Source: Alphaproteobacteria bacterium HGW-Alphaproteobacteria-3
GTDB lineage: Bacteria; Pseudomonadota; Alphaproteobacteria; Parvibaculales; Parvibaculaceae
Assembly: GCA_002842875.1 (NCBI GenBank)
Contig: PHEF01000002.1
Location: forward strand, 59,414 to 123,413
Length of the DNA: 64,000 nucleotides
Direction of reading: 5' to 3'
Made by a program: the position numbers and the translations under genes
The notes under the pieces: generated by a model
The model's database searches: none
What the model saw: only the letters and a program-made list of their open reading frames with translations
Told to the model about the DNA's origin: nothing
In this document: positions 37,160 to 46,092 of the stretch, one piece after another
Layout of the letters: each line of letters starts with the position of its first letter
Numbering within the stretch: the first letter of the stretch is position 1

Positions 37160-37355
37160 TCGGTCTGCCGCATCCTCCCGCGAGGTCCCGTTTGGCGCCA
37201 CGTTGACGCCGGGGCGCGCTGGCCTCCAGCTCACCCTTATCCTTCATATCATTGCAGGGCTTCCCTGTCAGGCGCATGCGTTTCATCATGACCGGACAGA
37301 TATCGCCGCGGGACGATCGGAAGCCCGCCGGAACAGACCCCAGGGAGAGAATGGC

Positions 37356-38390
37356 ATGGCCACCGCCCAGCCCGGAACGATGATCCGGCTTCTGCCGGAG
37401 GATGAGTACACCCATACGCCGGACGCCGCCTCGAACTATAACGAGAGCATGTATTTCAACGCGTTCGATCCGCAGACGAAGATTGGCGGCTGGTTCCGCC
37501 TCGGCAACCGGCCGAACGAAGGCTACGCGGAAATGTCGGTTTGCCTGTACCTGCCGGGCGGACGCATCGCATTCGCTTATGCGAAGCCGAAAATCTCCGG
37601 CAACGAGGAGATGAACGCCGGCGGCATGAAGATCGAGGTGGTCGAGCCCTTCAAACGTTTGCGCCTGACCTTTTCCGGCAAGGTCGTCGTTCTCTCCAAT
37701 CCCCTCGACATGGCGGACCCCGCCAAAGCCTTCAAGGAGAACCCGGTCGTCACATGCGAGGTAGACCTCGACTACGAAGGTGTCTCGCCAATGTTCGGCG
37801 GCGAAACCGTGAAGGAAGACGGTTCACCCCTGGATCTCGATCCGGAGAAGTCCTTCGCCAAGGCGCATTACGAGCAGCACATGGCCGCAAAGGGACGCTT
37901 CAAGGTAGGCGAAGAATGTTTTGACATTCGCGGCTTCGGCCTTCGTGACAAGAGCTGGGGCCCCCGCTATTGGCAGGCGATCCACTGGTACCGCTGGCTA
38001 CCGATGAATTTCGGGCGCGACTTCAGCATGATGATTTCCATCGTCACGAATGATGAGGGCAAACAGCGCCAGGGCGGCATGGTCCTGAAAGATGGCAAGT
38101 ACGATCTCATCAAGTCGTGCACCATCGACAGCGATTGGGATGAGAACTGGTACCAGACCGCCCTTCGCGCTCACGTCGAAACGGAAAGCGGCGCAACCTA
38201 CGACGTCGAAGGCCGGGTTCTCTCGCTCATTCCGCTTCGCAATCGGCGCAAGTCTCCCGATGGTGCAGAACTCAACACCCGCATCACTGAGGGAATGACG
38301 GAATATACGTGCAACGGCATGACGGGCTACGGGCTCTCCGAATATCTCGATCAGATCGTGAATGGCCGCCCTGTTGGGGCTGGACACTGA
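37356..38390 (+). CDS. Conserved hypothetical protein (DUF7064/DUF7065-like, two-part beta-rich)
   Basis: A 344-residue protein without a signal peptide. The first half has GGWFRLGNRPNEGYAEMSV and CLYLPGGRIAFAY, the second FGLRDKSWGPRYWQAIHWYRWL with many aromatic residues and VVTNDEG-like turns. The layout suggests two antiparallel beta domains, as in lipocalin-like or CrtC-like proteins, and probably a large hydrophobic ligand. GGGAGAGA precedes the ATG. It is the first of three consecutive genes with a phosphotransferase-like and a DUF6285-like protein, separated by only a few bases. I cannot assign a function with confidence. Confidence 0.7.
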   Translation: MATAQPGTMIRLLPEDEYTHTPDAASNYNESMYFNAFDPQTKIGGWFRLGNRPNEGYAEMSVCLYLPGGRIAFAYAKPKISGNEEMNAGGMKIEVVEPFKRLRLTFSGKVVVLSNPLDMADPAKAFKENPVVTCEVDLDYEGVSPMFGGETVKEDGSPLDLDPEKSFAKAHYEQHMAAKGRFKVGEECFDIRGFGLRDKSWGPRYWQAIHWYRWLPMNFGRDFSMMISIVTNDEGKQRQGGMVLKDGKYDLIKSCTIDSDWDENWYQTALRAHVETESGATYDVEGRVLSLIPLRNRRKSPDGAELNTRITEGMTEYTCNGMTGYGLSEYLDQIVNGRPVGAGH

Positions 38391-38391
38391 C

Positions 38392-39396
38392 ATGGCCGGA
38401 GGGAGCAACCCTATCGAGGCACCTCTCGCGGAGGTCGTAAAAACCCATATCAAGGGTACGACGGGGATAAGTGGCCTGAAGCGTCTCTCCGGCGGTGCCA
38501 GCCAGGAAACCTGGTCTTTCGATGCGACAACAGCTAGCGAACCTGTCCCGCTAATTCTGCGTCGCGCGCCGGGTGGCGCCCGCCCCCCGAGCGAGACGGC
38601 GGTCGGCCTCGCCACGGAGGCAAAGTTGATCGAACTTGCAGGCGCCGCCGGTGTGCCGGTTCCAACCGTGCGTTATGTGCTCGCGAAAGAGGATGATGTC
38701 GGCGACGGTTTCATCATGAACCGGATTGCCGGTGAGACCATCGCGCGCAAGATTCTGCGCGATGACGAATTCGCAAATGCCCGGCCGAAACTCGCCCGCC
38801 AATGCGGTGAAATTCTGGCCAAACTCCACAGCATCGACCGCGCAACCTTGCCGCCTCTCCGTATCTCGCCGGCAGAGTCCGAAATCGCGCAATACAGGAA
38901 CATTTACAAGGCGCATGGCCATCCGCATCCGGTTTTCGAACTAACGCTACGTTGGCTGACGGACAACATGCCGCCTCCGGGCACCGCCCATACCCTCGTC
39001 CATGGCGACTTCCGGAACGGGAATTTGATGATAGGACCGGACGGTGTTCGCGCCGTCCTCGATTGGGAAATCGCCCATGTTGGCGACCCGATGGAAGACC
39101 TCGGCTGGATCTGCGTGAACTCGTGGCGCTTCGGCAATATCGACCAACCCGTCGGCGGTTTTGGCACGAGAGAAGACATGTTCGACGGCTACGAGGCTGC
39201 GGGCGGCGGCAGGGTCGATCCCGATCGCGTCAAGTTCTGGGAAGTCCTGGGGACGCTGAAATGGGGGATTATGTGCACGATCATGGTGACGGCCTTCAAG
39301 ACCGGGGCTGACCGCTCGGTCGAGCGCGCCACCATCGGACGGCGCTCTTCCGAGACGGAAATCGATTTGTTGCGTTTGCTCGCGCCGCTTGCCTGA
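38392..39396 (+). CDS. Phosphotransferase (APH/choline kinase-like) family protein
   Basis: A 334-residue kinase-fold protein: GGASQETWSFD near the N-terminus (nucleotide loop), the catalytic VHGDFRNGNLM (Brenner motif, about residues 203-213) and LDWEIAHVGDPMEDLGW with the metal-binding Asp. Its closest relatives in my memory are the aminoglycoside-phosphotransferase-like domains linked with acyl-CoA dehydrogenases (ACAD10/11 type), which phosphorylate hydroxyacyl-CoA intermediates. It starts one base after the stop of the previous gene. The substrate is inference; a hydroxyacyl-CoA is plausible. Confidence 0.85.
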   Translation: MAGGSNPIEAPLAEVVKTHIKGTTGISGLKRLSGGASQETWSFDATTASEPVPLILRRAPGGARPPSETAVGLATEAKLIELAGAAGVPVPTVRYVLAKEDDVGDGFIMNRIAGETIARKILRDDEFANARPKLARQCGEILAKLHSIDRATLPPLRISPAESEIAQYRNIYKAHGHPHPVFELTLRWLTDNMPPPGTAHTLVHGDFRNGNLMIGPDGVRAVLDWEIAHVGDPMEDLGWICVNSWRFGNIDQPVGGFGTREDMFDGYEAAGGGRVDPDRVKFWEVLGTLKWGIMCTIMVTAFKTGADRSVERATIGRRSSETEIDLLRLLAPLA

Positions 39397-39407
39397 GGGA
39401 GTGAAGG

Positions 39408-39791
39408 ATGCAGGACCAGCCCACAGCCAGTGAACTCGTCGAAGCGGTTGCCGACTTTATCCGCAATCACGCCATGCCCCAATTGCAGGGGCATGCAGCG
39501 TTTCATGCGCGTGTTGCCGCTAATGCGCTCGATATTGTAAAGCGGGAACTGGAAGTCGCGCCTGCGGCCAATACCGAAGAGACATCGCGCCTCCAGTCGC
39601 TGCTTGGAATGGAAGGGTTACTGGAAGACCTCAACCGTGAGCTGTGCCGGCGGATCGAAGCGGGTGAAGTCGGCCTCGATACGCCGGGGCTCAAGGATCA
39701 TCTGTGGCGCACCACGCTCACCAAGCTTTCAATCGACCAGCCTAACTATTCCGGGTATCGCCGCGCGCTCGACGAGGAGGCCAAATCCTGA
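39408..39791 (+). CDS. DUF6285 domain protein
   Basis: A 127-residue, mostly helical protein (SELVEAVADFIRNHAMPQL, then FHARVAANALDIVKREL, then HLWRTTLTKLSIDQPNY) matching the DUF6285 family, which is regularly encoded next to phosphotransferase-family genes of acyl-CoA metabolism. Only 11 bases separate it from the kinase-like gene. It is probably a partner or regulator of that protein. No catalytic residues can be named. Confidence 0.8.
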   Translation: MQDQPTASELVEAVADFIRNHAMPQLQGHAAFHARVAANALDIVKRELEVAPAANTEETSRLQSLLGMEGLLEDLNRELCRRIEAGEVGLDTPGLKDHLWRTTLTKLSIDQPNYSGYRRALDEEAKS

Positions 39792-39924
39792 ACGTGCCTC
39801 TCTCGAGCGAACTTCGCGCGGGCCCTCGGTAAAACGCAGGTTCTGATTTGGCGCGGTGATCATTTGGTAAGCCTTAGGCGGCACACTTCCCTGCACCCGG
39901 ACACAGAAGGTCCGGATTGTTCAG

Positions 39925-40443
39925 TTGCGTATTTGGGAAGCGGCCTTGTCCTACCGCGAGATCGATATTACCGGCATCCCGGAGCGTCATCCGGTTCGCT
40001 GTTTCCAGGGCTACTGGAAAAGCCGGACGAGCGCGGGAAACCCGCCGCTCCGCAGCCAAATTAATCCCGCCGATATTGCAAGCATATTGCCATGGCTGCT
40101 GGTGCTCGAAACGCTGCAGTTCTACGACAAGCTGGAATTCCGGTATCGCCTTTCAGGCACAGGCTGCACGGAGCTGTTCGGCGTGGACTATACCGGCAAA
40201 ATTCTGGGCGAGAACCTGACGCCGGAAGGTGCAGAAATCAGGCGGATGGAATTCGCGGGCGTCGTCGAAACGCGCAGTCCGATTTTTTCAACGACAAGCC
40301 TGCCTATAAAGGCGAAGGAATTCATCACAGTTCACCGCGGTGTATTTCCCGTGTCTCTGACAGGGACCGTGGTCGATCAGATTTTCGCCGTGATTGCACC
40401 GACCGCCACGGAATGCACCGGTCGCCTGACCTTCCACAGCTAG
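39925..40443 (+). CDS. PAS-domain protein (PAS_5/DUF1488-like sensory type)
   Basis: A 172-residue protein consisting of one PAS-like domain: PLRSQINPADIASILPWLLV at the start of the core, LEFRYRLSGTGCTELFGVDYTGKIL in the centre and VHRGVFPVSLTG near the end. It has no output domain. Such stand-alone PAS_5 proteins are common in alphaproteobacteria and their ligands are unknown. The start is likely TTG at 39925. It converges with the SGNH-like gene, the stops overlapping by four bases. Confidence 0.75.
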   Translation: MRIWEAALSYREIDITGIPERHPVRCFQGYWKSRTSAGNPPLRSQINPADIASILPWLLVLETLQFYDKLEFRYRLSGTGCTELFGVDYTGKILGENLTPEGAEIRRMEFAGVVETRSPIFSTTSLPIKAKEFITVHRGVFPVSLTGTVVDQIFAVIAPTATECTGRLTFHS

Positions 40444-41462
40444 TTCGCCAGTCCGTCCGCAATCGCCGCCTCATAGCGCTTCAACCGTTTGGCATAGGCG
40501 CGGCGCATCTCCACGGCATCCAGCTTCTTCAGATCGAGAGCATCTTCGGAGCTGCCAATCATCAGACTGCGCGCGATGATCGTGTTCGCAGGTTCCGAGT
40601 AGTGTGTGCCGTCATAGGTGTTCGATCTGTCGATCGTCATGGCGGAGGGAACGCCGTAATCCACGAAGCGATCGAACTTCGTCGAGGCTAGATGAAGCAC
40701 CTCGACATATTCATCGAGCCAGCCCTTCTCCGCATAAGCGTTGACCGCCCATGCCGAAATCGGTGGAACATATCCAGCGAGTATCGCCTCGGGGAAAATT
40801 ATCCGCATCTCGTCGTAAAAGGAAACGCGGTCTCTGGCGACGAAACGTCCCGCGAAAAGATCGCGAATGGGCTTTGCGGGATCGTATGCCGGTGCGCCTG
40901 GAGCCACACGGCATATGAACTGCCGGTCGTAAACGCGATCGAGCGGAGACTTGCCGAACAATGTTTGCAGTGACATCCGAAGCGTGTCGATCGAGAGATA
41001 GGCAAGATAAGGCGACTTTGGTGTGTCCCCCTCCCGAATGAATGCGGGGATGTCTGCTCCGCCGATTCGTTCGCGGAATGCAGCGCCGGGCACCCCCATG
41101 ATTACGAGTTTCGGACGAAAATCATGCGCGCGTAGAAACCGGGCGTAAGCGACAGCCTCGGCCGCCTTGCCTGCGGAAAATGCAAAGTTGAAGCATTTAT
41201 ACCCGCCGATTTTGTCTTCCGGGAGCAGCGTCACCCGGCTGTCGCCAAAGATGACGCAGTCATAACGATCTTTCCGCGAGAGAAAGAGGTTTGTCTTGCT
41301 CAATCTTTCGTTGAAAGCGTAGTTCACGGTCCCGATTTTGTTTCCGCCGAAGTACCAAAGCGGATCGACAACGGCATTGACGATGAAGACAACGAATGCG
41401 GTGGCGACGACTGCAGCGGTCAGCGTCGCAAGGTAGGCGGATGCGTGTTTGCTCATCGTCAT
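40440..41462 (-). CDS. SGNH-hydrolase-like membrane-anchored protein, MBOAT partner
   Basis: A 340-residue protein with one N-terminal membrane helix (about 9-31) and a periplasmic domain. FGDSRVTLLP supplies the GDS-type Ser, and DGTHYSEPAN near residue 292 the D-x-x-H pair, so it resembles AlgX/AlgJ-type or PatB-type acetyltransferases/esterases. It follows the MBOAT gene by three bases on the same strand. The pair probably transfers an acyl group (often acetyl) from the membrane protein to a polysaccharide or other envelope acceptor. Confidence 0.7.
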   Translation of the reverse strand: MTMSKHASAYLATLTAAVVATAFVVFIVNAVVDPLWYFGGNKIGTVNYAFNERLSKTNLFLSRKDRYDCVIFGDSRVTLLPEDKIGGYKCFNFAFSAGKAAEAVAYARFLRAHDFRPKLVIMGVPGAAFRERIGGADIPAFIREGDTPKSPYLAYLSIDTLRMSLQTLFGKSPLDRVYDRQFICRVAPGAPAYDPAKPIRDLFAGRFVARDRVSFYDEMRIIFPEAILAGYVPPISAWAVNAYAEKGWLDEYVEVLHLASTKFDRFVDYGVPSAMTIDRSNTYDGTHYSEPANTIIARSLMIGSSEDALDLKKLDAVEMRRAYAKRLKRYEAAIADGLAN

Positions 41463-41465
41463 GGG

Positions 41466-42974
41466 TCAGAACTGGAAATAGAGGAATTCGCTGACGCGCT
41501 GAAGGCTAAGGAGCGATGCCGCCGCGGCAATGCCGACCGCAATGGCCACGGGTTTGCTTGGCCGCCAGAGAGCAAACCGCATGAAGCGCGTGTGATCTAC
41601 CGGCAGCAGCAGCGGGTCCCGCCGCCTGTCGGCCCATTTGTAGTTGAACGCCGGCCGCACCATCGCCAGCCATTGCTGCGTATTGGGCCAGAACCAGAGA
41701 ATACCCATCCAGAACAGAAGCCAGCCCATATCCTCGATCAACCGTCCAGAATCGGAGAACGAGGGTACGGCGACCAGACCGCGATAGATCGCCGCCGCCG
41801 CTTCCAGATCGGCAGCGCGAAACAACACCCATGCAAGCGCGACGAATAGGAACGTCAGGGTGCGGGCAACACCGCGCGACCACCAGGTGTTGATCCTCCT
41901 GATCGGCAACGCGTTCCAACCGTGATTAACGATCAGCATCAGTCCGTGCGCGGCACCCCATAACATGAACGTCCAGGCCGGACCGTGCCACAATCCGCCA
42001 AGCGCCATCGTTATGAAGAGGTTCATGTAGCGCCGGAGCTTGCCGCACCGGTTGCCGCCGAGAGAGATGTAGAGATAGTCGCGCAGGAAACGCGAAAGCG
42101 TCATATGCCAACGGCGCCAGAAGTCGCTGATATTAAGCGCCTGATAGGGCGAATGGAAATTGAGCGGCAGTTTTACGCCGAAGATGCGCGCCGCTCCGAT
42201 CGCCATGTCCGAATAACCGGAAAAATCGAAATAGAGCTGGAAGGTGTAGGCGAGCATACCCTCCCATGCATCGAAAAAGCCGATTTCGGCGCCGCTGGCG
42301 GCGTGCGCAAAAACCGGCGTTGCGACGAGGGCGACGTTATCTGCAAGTACGACCTTTTTGAAGAGACCGGCAAAGAAGATCGTGAGGCCGATCATCAAAT
42401 TCATGCGGTCGAAGGAGAAGCCGCGCTGGAGCTTCGTCTGCGAGAATATCTCCTTGTGATGGACGATCGGCCCCGCGATGAGTTGCGGGAAGAACATCAC
42501 GAAAAAGCAATATTCGAGGAAGGAATGCGGCTCCACGTCGCCGCGTCGTGCGTCTACCAGATAGGCAATCTTCTGGAAGGTGAAGAAGGAGATCGCGAGC
42601 GGCAGAACGATGTGTTGCAGCGGTAGGTCTGTTTCAAGTACGGCATTCGAGGTTCCGATCAGGAAGTCCGTGTACTTGAAGTAGCCGAGCGAGGCGAGAT
42701 CGACGGTGACGCCGAAGGCCGTCAGCGGCGTCGCCCACCCTCCCCGCAGTTTCAATCGCTCGGCCAGGATAGCCTGTGCCATCAGGAAATTGAAAACGGC
42801 GAGCCCGATCAGCAACGGCAGGTAAACCGGGTTCCACCAGCCGTAGAAGAGGAGCGAAGCGAGAACAAGAAATCCCAGGCTCGCCTCGCGGCCGAGCCGC
42901 GCCCGAATGACAAAGCACAACAGCGCTGTCAGCGGCAGGAAGCCAAAGAGGAAAACGGGTGAATTGAAAAGCAA
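41466..42974 (-). CDS. MBOAT-family O-acyltransferase (AlgI-like)
   Basis: A 502-residue integral membrane protein with about ten to twelve helices. YFDFSGYSDMAIGAARIFG (about 242-260), NFHSPYQALNISDFWRRWH and the catalytic His in LGGLWHGPAW, with GAAHGLML after it, are diagnostic of AlgI/PatA-type MBOATs, which pass acyl groups across the inner membrane. The following gene encodes an SGNH-like periplasmic partner. No polysaccharide biosynthesis genes are adjacent, so the acceptor is unknown; sugar-nucleotide genes (glmS, glmU, galE) lie elsewhere in the window. Confidence 0.9.
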   Translation of the reverse strand: MLFNSPVFLFGFLPLTALLCFVIRARLGREASLGFLVLASLLFYGWWNPVYLPLLIGLAVFNFLMAQAILAERLKLRGGWATPLTAFGVTVDLASLGYFKYTDFLIGTSNAVLETDLPLQHIVLPLAISFFTFQKIAYLVDARRGDVEPHSFLEYCFFVMFFPQLIAGPIVHHKEIFSQTKLQRGFSFDRMNLMIGLTIFFAGLFKKVVLADNVALVATPVFAHAASGAEIGFFDAWEGMLAYTFQLYFDFSGYSDMAIGAARIFGVKLPLNFHSPYQALNISDFWRRWHMTLSRFLRDYLYISLGGNRCGKLRRYMNLFITMALGGLWHGPAWTFMLWGAAHGLMLIVNHGWNALPIRRINTWWSRGVARTLTFLFVALAWVLFRAADLEAAAAIYRGLVAVPSFSDSGRLIEDMGWLLFWMGILWFWPNTQQWLAMVRPAFNYKWADRRRDPLLLPVDHTRFMRFALWRPSKPVAIAVGIAAAASLLSLQRVSEFLYFQF

Positions 42975-43077
42975 TTGGCGAGACGAGCTCCAGGCCCGGA
43001 GGGGAATAAGACCAGTTGGTAGAATCGGGCAGTCACCCGCCGTTGGGAGCTGGATGTTAGGGAGAACAAAGGCATAA

Positions 43078-43110
43078 AGAAGGCCGGGAATGGACCCCGG
43101 CCTTCTTCAT
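43078..43110 (-). terminator. Terminator of the thiolase gene
   Basis: An inverted repeat GAAGGCCGGG with CCCGGCCTTC (around 43079-43107, loop of about 7 bases) lies just after the thiolase stop on the minus strand. There it is followed by CTTTATG, a modest T-rich tail. It would separate the thiolase from the MBOAT operon. Confidence 0.65.
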
Positions 43111-43132
43111 GGCGTTTTTTGTCACCTGCCGG

Positions 43133-44335
43133 TCAGCCGCCATATGCCCCGACGATCGTGACCGAGCAGACGTTCGACGCAGGAGCGCCGCCGAGATTGT
43201 GTGTCAGGCCTATTTTCGGGTTCGCAAGCTGCCGCTCGCCCGCCCGGCCTTGAAGCTGAAGATACATCTCATAGGCCATGCGAAGGCCCGAGGCGCCGAT
43301 CGGGTGACCGAAACACTTGAGCCCGCCGTCGATCTGGCACGGAACCTTGCCGTCGGCATCGTAGAAACCGTCCATGACGTCCTTCACAGCGCCACCTTCC
43401 GGCGAGATGAAGAGGTCTTCCATCGTCACGAGTTCGGTGATCGAGAAACAGTCATGCACTTCCATCATGCTGACCTGTTCGCGCGGATTGTCGATCCCCG
43501 CCTCCTTGTACGCCTTCCTGGCAGCAATCCGGGCGGTGTGGAAGTAGCTTCCGTCCCAGCTGTTGTGCTGGGATTCGAGACCGTTCGAGACCGCAAGTTG
43601 CATCGCTTTGACGGTCACGAGATCCTTTTTGCCGAGTGCCCGGGCAATTTCGGGCGTCGTCACAATGGCCGCTGCCGCACCGTCCGACACGCCGCAGCAA
43701 TCGAATAGACCCAGCGGCTCCGCGATCATCGGAGCACCCATGACCTGCTCCTCGGTCACGGCATTGCGAAGATGTGCTTTCGGGTTTTTGACACCGTTCG
43801 CATGGCTCTTGACCGACACATGCGCAATGGCTCGCTTCAAATCATCCTTGCTGACGCCATGCTTGGCCCGATAGGCGGAAGCGAGCTGGGCGAAGTTACC
43901 CGGAGCGGAACCGGATGGACCCCATTGCGGGATAAGGGTGCCCATGTTGCCGACCGGCAGACCGCCATAACCAGTGTCCTTGAGCTTTTCGACACCGAGA
44001 GCCAGGGCGATGTCGGCTGCGCCGGACGCGACCGCATAGACCGCGCCGCGCAACGCCTCCGATCCGCCGGCGCAGAAGTTTTCGACGCGGGTTACGGCAA
44101 TGTTGGGGAGGCGAAGCGCGAGAGACAGCGGTGTGCCGCCCTTGCCCGTTCCAATCTCATCGATATGCGTGGAAAACCATGCTGCATCGATCTGCGTCGG
44201 TTCGATGCCCGCATCCTGCATAGCCTCGAGATAGGCCTCCACCATCAACTCCTCGGGGCCCGCGTCCCAGCGCTCGCCGAACTTCGAGCAACCCATGCCG
44301 AGGATCGCGACCTTGTCCTTGATACCTGCCGCCAT
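43133..44335 (-). CDS. Thiolase family protein (SCP-x/acetyl-CoA acetyltransferase-like)
   Basis: A 400-residue thiolase. The nucleophilic Cys is in NFCAGGSEAL (about residue 89), FDCCGVSDGAAAAIV lies in the middle, and the His in CFGHPIGASGLRM (about 346) with NLGGAP completes the active site. It belongs with the SCP2/lipid-transfer-type thiolases, many of which act on sterol side chains or branched acyl chains, and some of which work only with a DUF35 partner. It is encoded 11 bases after a protein with an HMG-CoA-synthase-like domain fused to a DUF35-type OB fold, so a complex is likely. Confidence 0.88.
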   Translation of the reverse strand: MAAGIKDKVAILGMGCSKFGERWDAGPEELMVEAYLEAMQDAGIEPTQIDAAWFSTHIDEIGTGKGGTPLSLALRLPNIAVTRVENFCAGGSEALRGAVYAVASGAADIALALGVEKLKDTGYGGLPVGNMGTLIPQWGPSGSAPGNFAQLASAYRAKHGVSKDDLKRAIAHVSVKSHANGVKNPKAHLRNAVTEEQVMGAPMIAEPLGLFDCCGVSDGAAAAIVTTPEIARALGKKDLVTVKAMQLAVSNGLESQHNSWDGSYFHTARIAARKAYKEAGIDNPREQVSMMEVHDCFSITELVTMEDLFISPEGGAVKDVMDGFYDADGKVPCQIDGGLKCFGHPIGASGLRMAYEMYLQLQGRAGERQLANPKIGLTHNLGGAPASNVCSVTIVGAYGG

Positions 44336-44346
44336 GTTCGTTCTCC

Positions 44347-45855
44347 CTATTCGGCCGCCTGGCCCGTTTGTGATTTTGCTTCGCTCGCCGCGATCGGCAC
44401 CGCTTTCCAGAAATAGCGGCGGAATCCGCGCTTCTCATCGACTTCCTTGATCCTGAAAACGAGCTTCACCTCCATGCCTGAATCGACCGTCCCGGTTTCG
44501 ACATCGGTGAAATCCATCATGATCCGGCCGCCCTCTTCGAAGACGACCATGCCGTAATGGTTTGGCGGGTTCATGCTGAAGGAAAGGAAGTCGGCCGACC
44601 AGGACAGGATTTTCGCCTTCTTCTCGGCGAACTTGTAGGGCTCCTGCGTGTCGACCGTATGCTTGTTCGGATTTACCGAGATGCGCGAGCGCGGGAACTG
44701 GATGACGCCCGTCTCCGTGCAGCGTCCGCCCACGAGCCCCATAAGCATGTCCTCGTTCCGGTAGAGCGTCGTGAGTGCGGTCTTCTTGTCCTGCTCCGCA
44801 CGCATGCCCCTTTCCCATTCGATCAGGCCATTGAAGGTCAGGAACTTCATGTAGTTCGTTTCCTCGGCACGGTTCTGCAGCGCACCGGTAATGCCGCGCT
44901 TGCCGGCCTGGGTGGAAAGCTTGTCCGTCACCTCGAAAACCAGCGCATCGCAGCCGCCGCCGAATTGAAGCACGAGCACCTTGTCGCCCGGCCTGGCTTC
45001 GGTTTGCAGCGTATGAATGAGCATGACGAGAGAGTGGGCGGCACCGGTTTCACCGCAATTCGCAGCCAAGGTGTCGCGGGCGGTTTCCGGATCGACGCCG
45101 GAACGCTTCGCAAGTTGTTGAACGAACTTGACCCCAAACGTACACGGAAGAATAAAATGTTTTATATCTTCGGCACTTACACCGGAATTCTCAAGTGCCG
45201 CCTTCACCGCCCGAGGTACGATTTTGGCGAATCCCTCATCGCGAATCCAACGCTCCTCCCATGTGTAGTCGAACTCCTCCGTTTCGCCCCGGAAGTGGTC
45301 GACGAAGTCGACCGTGAGACTGGCGCCACCCAGATAAGCAGCGATGACGTTCTCCGTACCGACGGAAAGAGCCGCTGCGCCGTCGCCGAAGTCGAGTTCC
45401 TGTGCCGTCACCGCTTTGGTCTTGCGGTGGTCGGAGGCGAGGACGAGTGCGTTCCTCACCTCTCCGCCCCTTATGGCGGAAAGCGCCTGCATCAGGGCCG
45501 AGGTGCCTGCGCGCTGCGTCGAGGCGACATCGACGGCTCGGACATGTTCATCGAGCGTGAGCGCCGCCGACACGATGCCGCTGTTCAAGCGATCCTTGAA
45601 CGGCATTGTCGTGGATCCGAAATAGAGCGCATCCACATGGCTCCGATCGTCGCCCGGGCCGAGCAGGTCGCGGGCGGCCTCCACGGCCATTGTCACCGAG
45701 TCCTCGTCCCAGTTCGCCATGGAACGCTCGCCCTTCCCTTTACCGAGGAAGTTCGGCGCCACCCAGGCATTCGCCTGAATGATCGATTTCCGCTGAAGTC
45801 TGAGGCGCGGGATGTATCCCCCAAAGCCGGTCAGTCCCACCATCTGCTGGGTCAT
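44347..45855 (-). CDS. HMG-CoA-synthase-like protein fused to DUF35/OB-fold domain
   Basis: A 502-residue fusion. Residues 1-350 are a thiolase-superfamily condensing domain (YIPRLRLQR, WDEDSVTMAVEAARDLL, DFGDGAAALSVG, H233 in KHFILPC, N266 in ANCGETGAAHS). The position normally held by the nucleophilic Cys reads STQRAGTSAL, with Gln114. From about 360 a DUF35 type OB-fold follows (GVIQFPRSRISVNP, KILSWSADFLSFSM, MVVFEEGGRIMMDFTDV). GGGGAGACGT precedes the ATG. It is cotranscribed with the thiolase gene. The domain pair recalls the archaeal thiolase-DUF35-HMGCS complex. With Gln it may decarboxylate, or be a non-catalytic scaffold. Confidence 0.85.
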   Translation of the reverse strand: MTQQMVGLTGFGGYIPRLRLQRKSIIQANAWVAPNFLGKGKGERSMANWDEDSVTMAVEAARDLLGPGDDRSHVDALYFGSTTMPFKDRLNSGIVSAALTLDEHVRAVDVASTQRAGTSALMQALSAIRGGEVRNALVLASDHRKTKAVTAQELDFGDGAAALSVGTENVIAAYLGGASLTVDFVDHFRGETEEFDYTWEERWIRDEGFAKIVPRAVKAALENSGVSAEDIKHFILPCTFGVKFVQQLAKRSGVDPETARDTLAANCGETGAAHSLVMLIHTLQTEARPGDKVLVLQFGGGCDALVFEVTDKLSTQAGKRGITGALQNRAEETNYMKFLTFNGLIEWERGMRAEQDKKTALTTLYRNEDMLMGLVGGRCTETGVIQFPRSRISVNPNKHTVDTQEPYKFAEKKAKILSWSADFLSFSMNPPNHYGMVVFEEGGRIMMDFTDVETGTVDSGMEVKLVFRIKEVDEKRGFRRYFWKAVPIAASEAKSQTGQAAE

Positions 45856-46092
45856 ACGTCTCCCCTTCCATCCGTCCGGTTGTTGTTTTCATAAAGCTTA
45901 CCGGGCTTGAGGGCCCGGCCACAACAGCCGGTTTTTCCTGTGGAAATCCGCCAGTTCTACGCTACGTCAAGGCTTGGGCATCAAGGCCTCCGCGCAAAGA
46001 TGTTCAAAACCAAAACACACGGCACGGATCGCTTTAACAGTTTGAAAGTGGATCGGGGGTTAGCTCATGGGGTGCTATTTTGGGTAGAAGCT

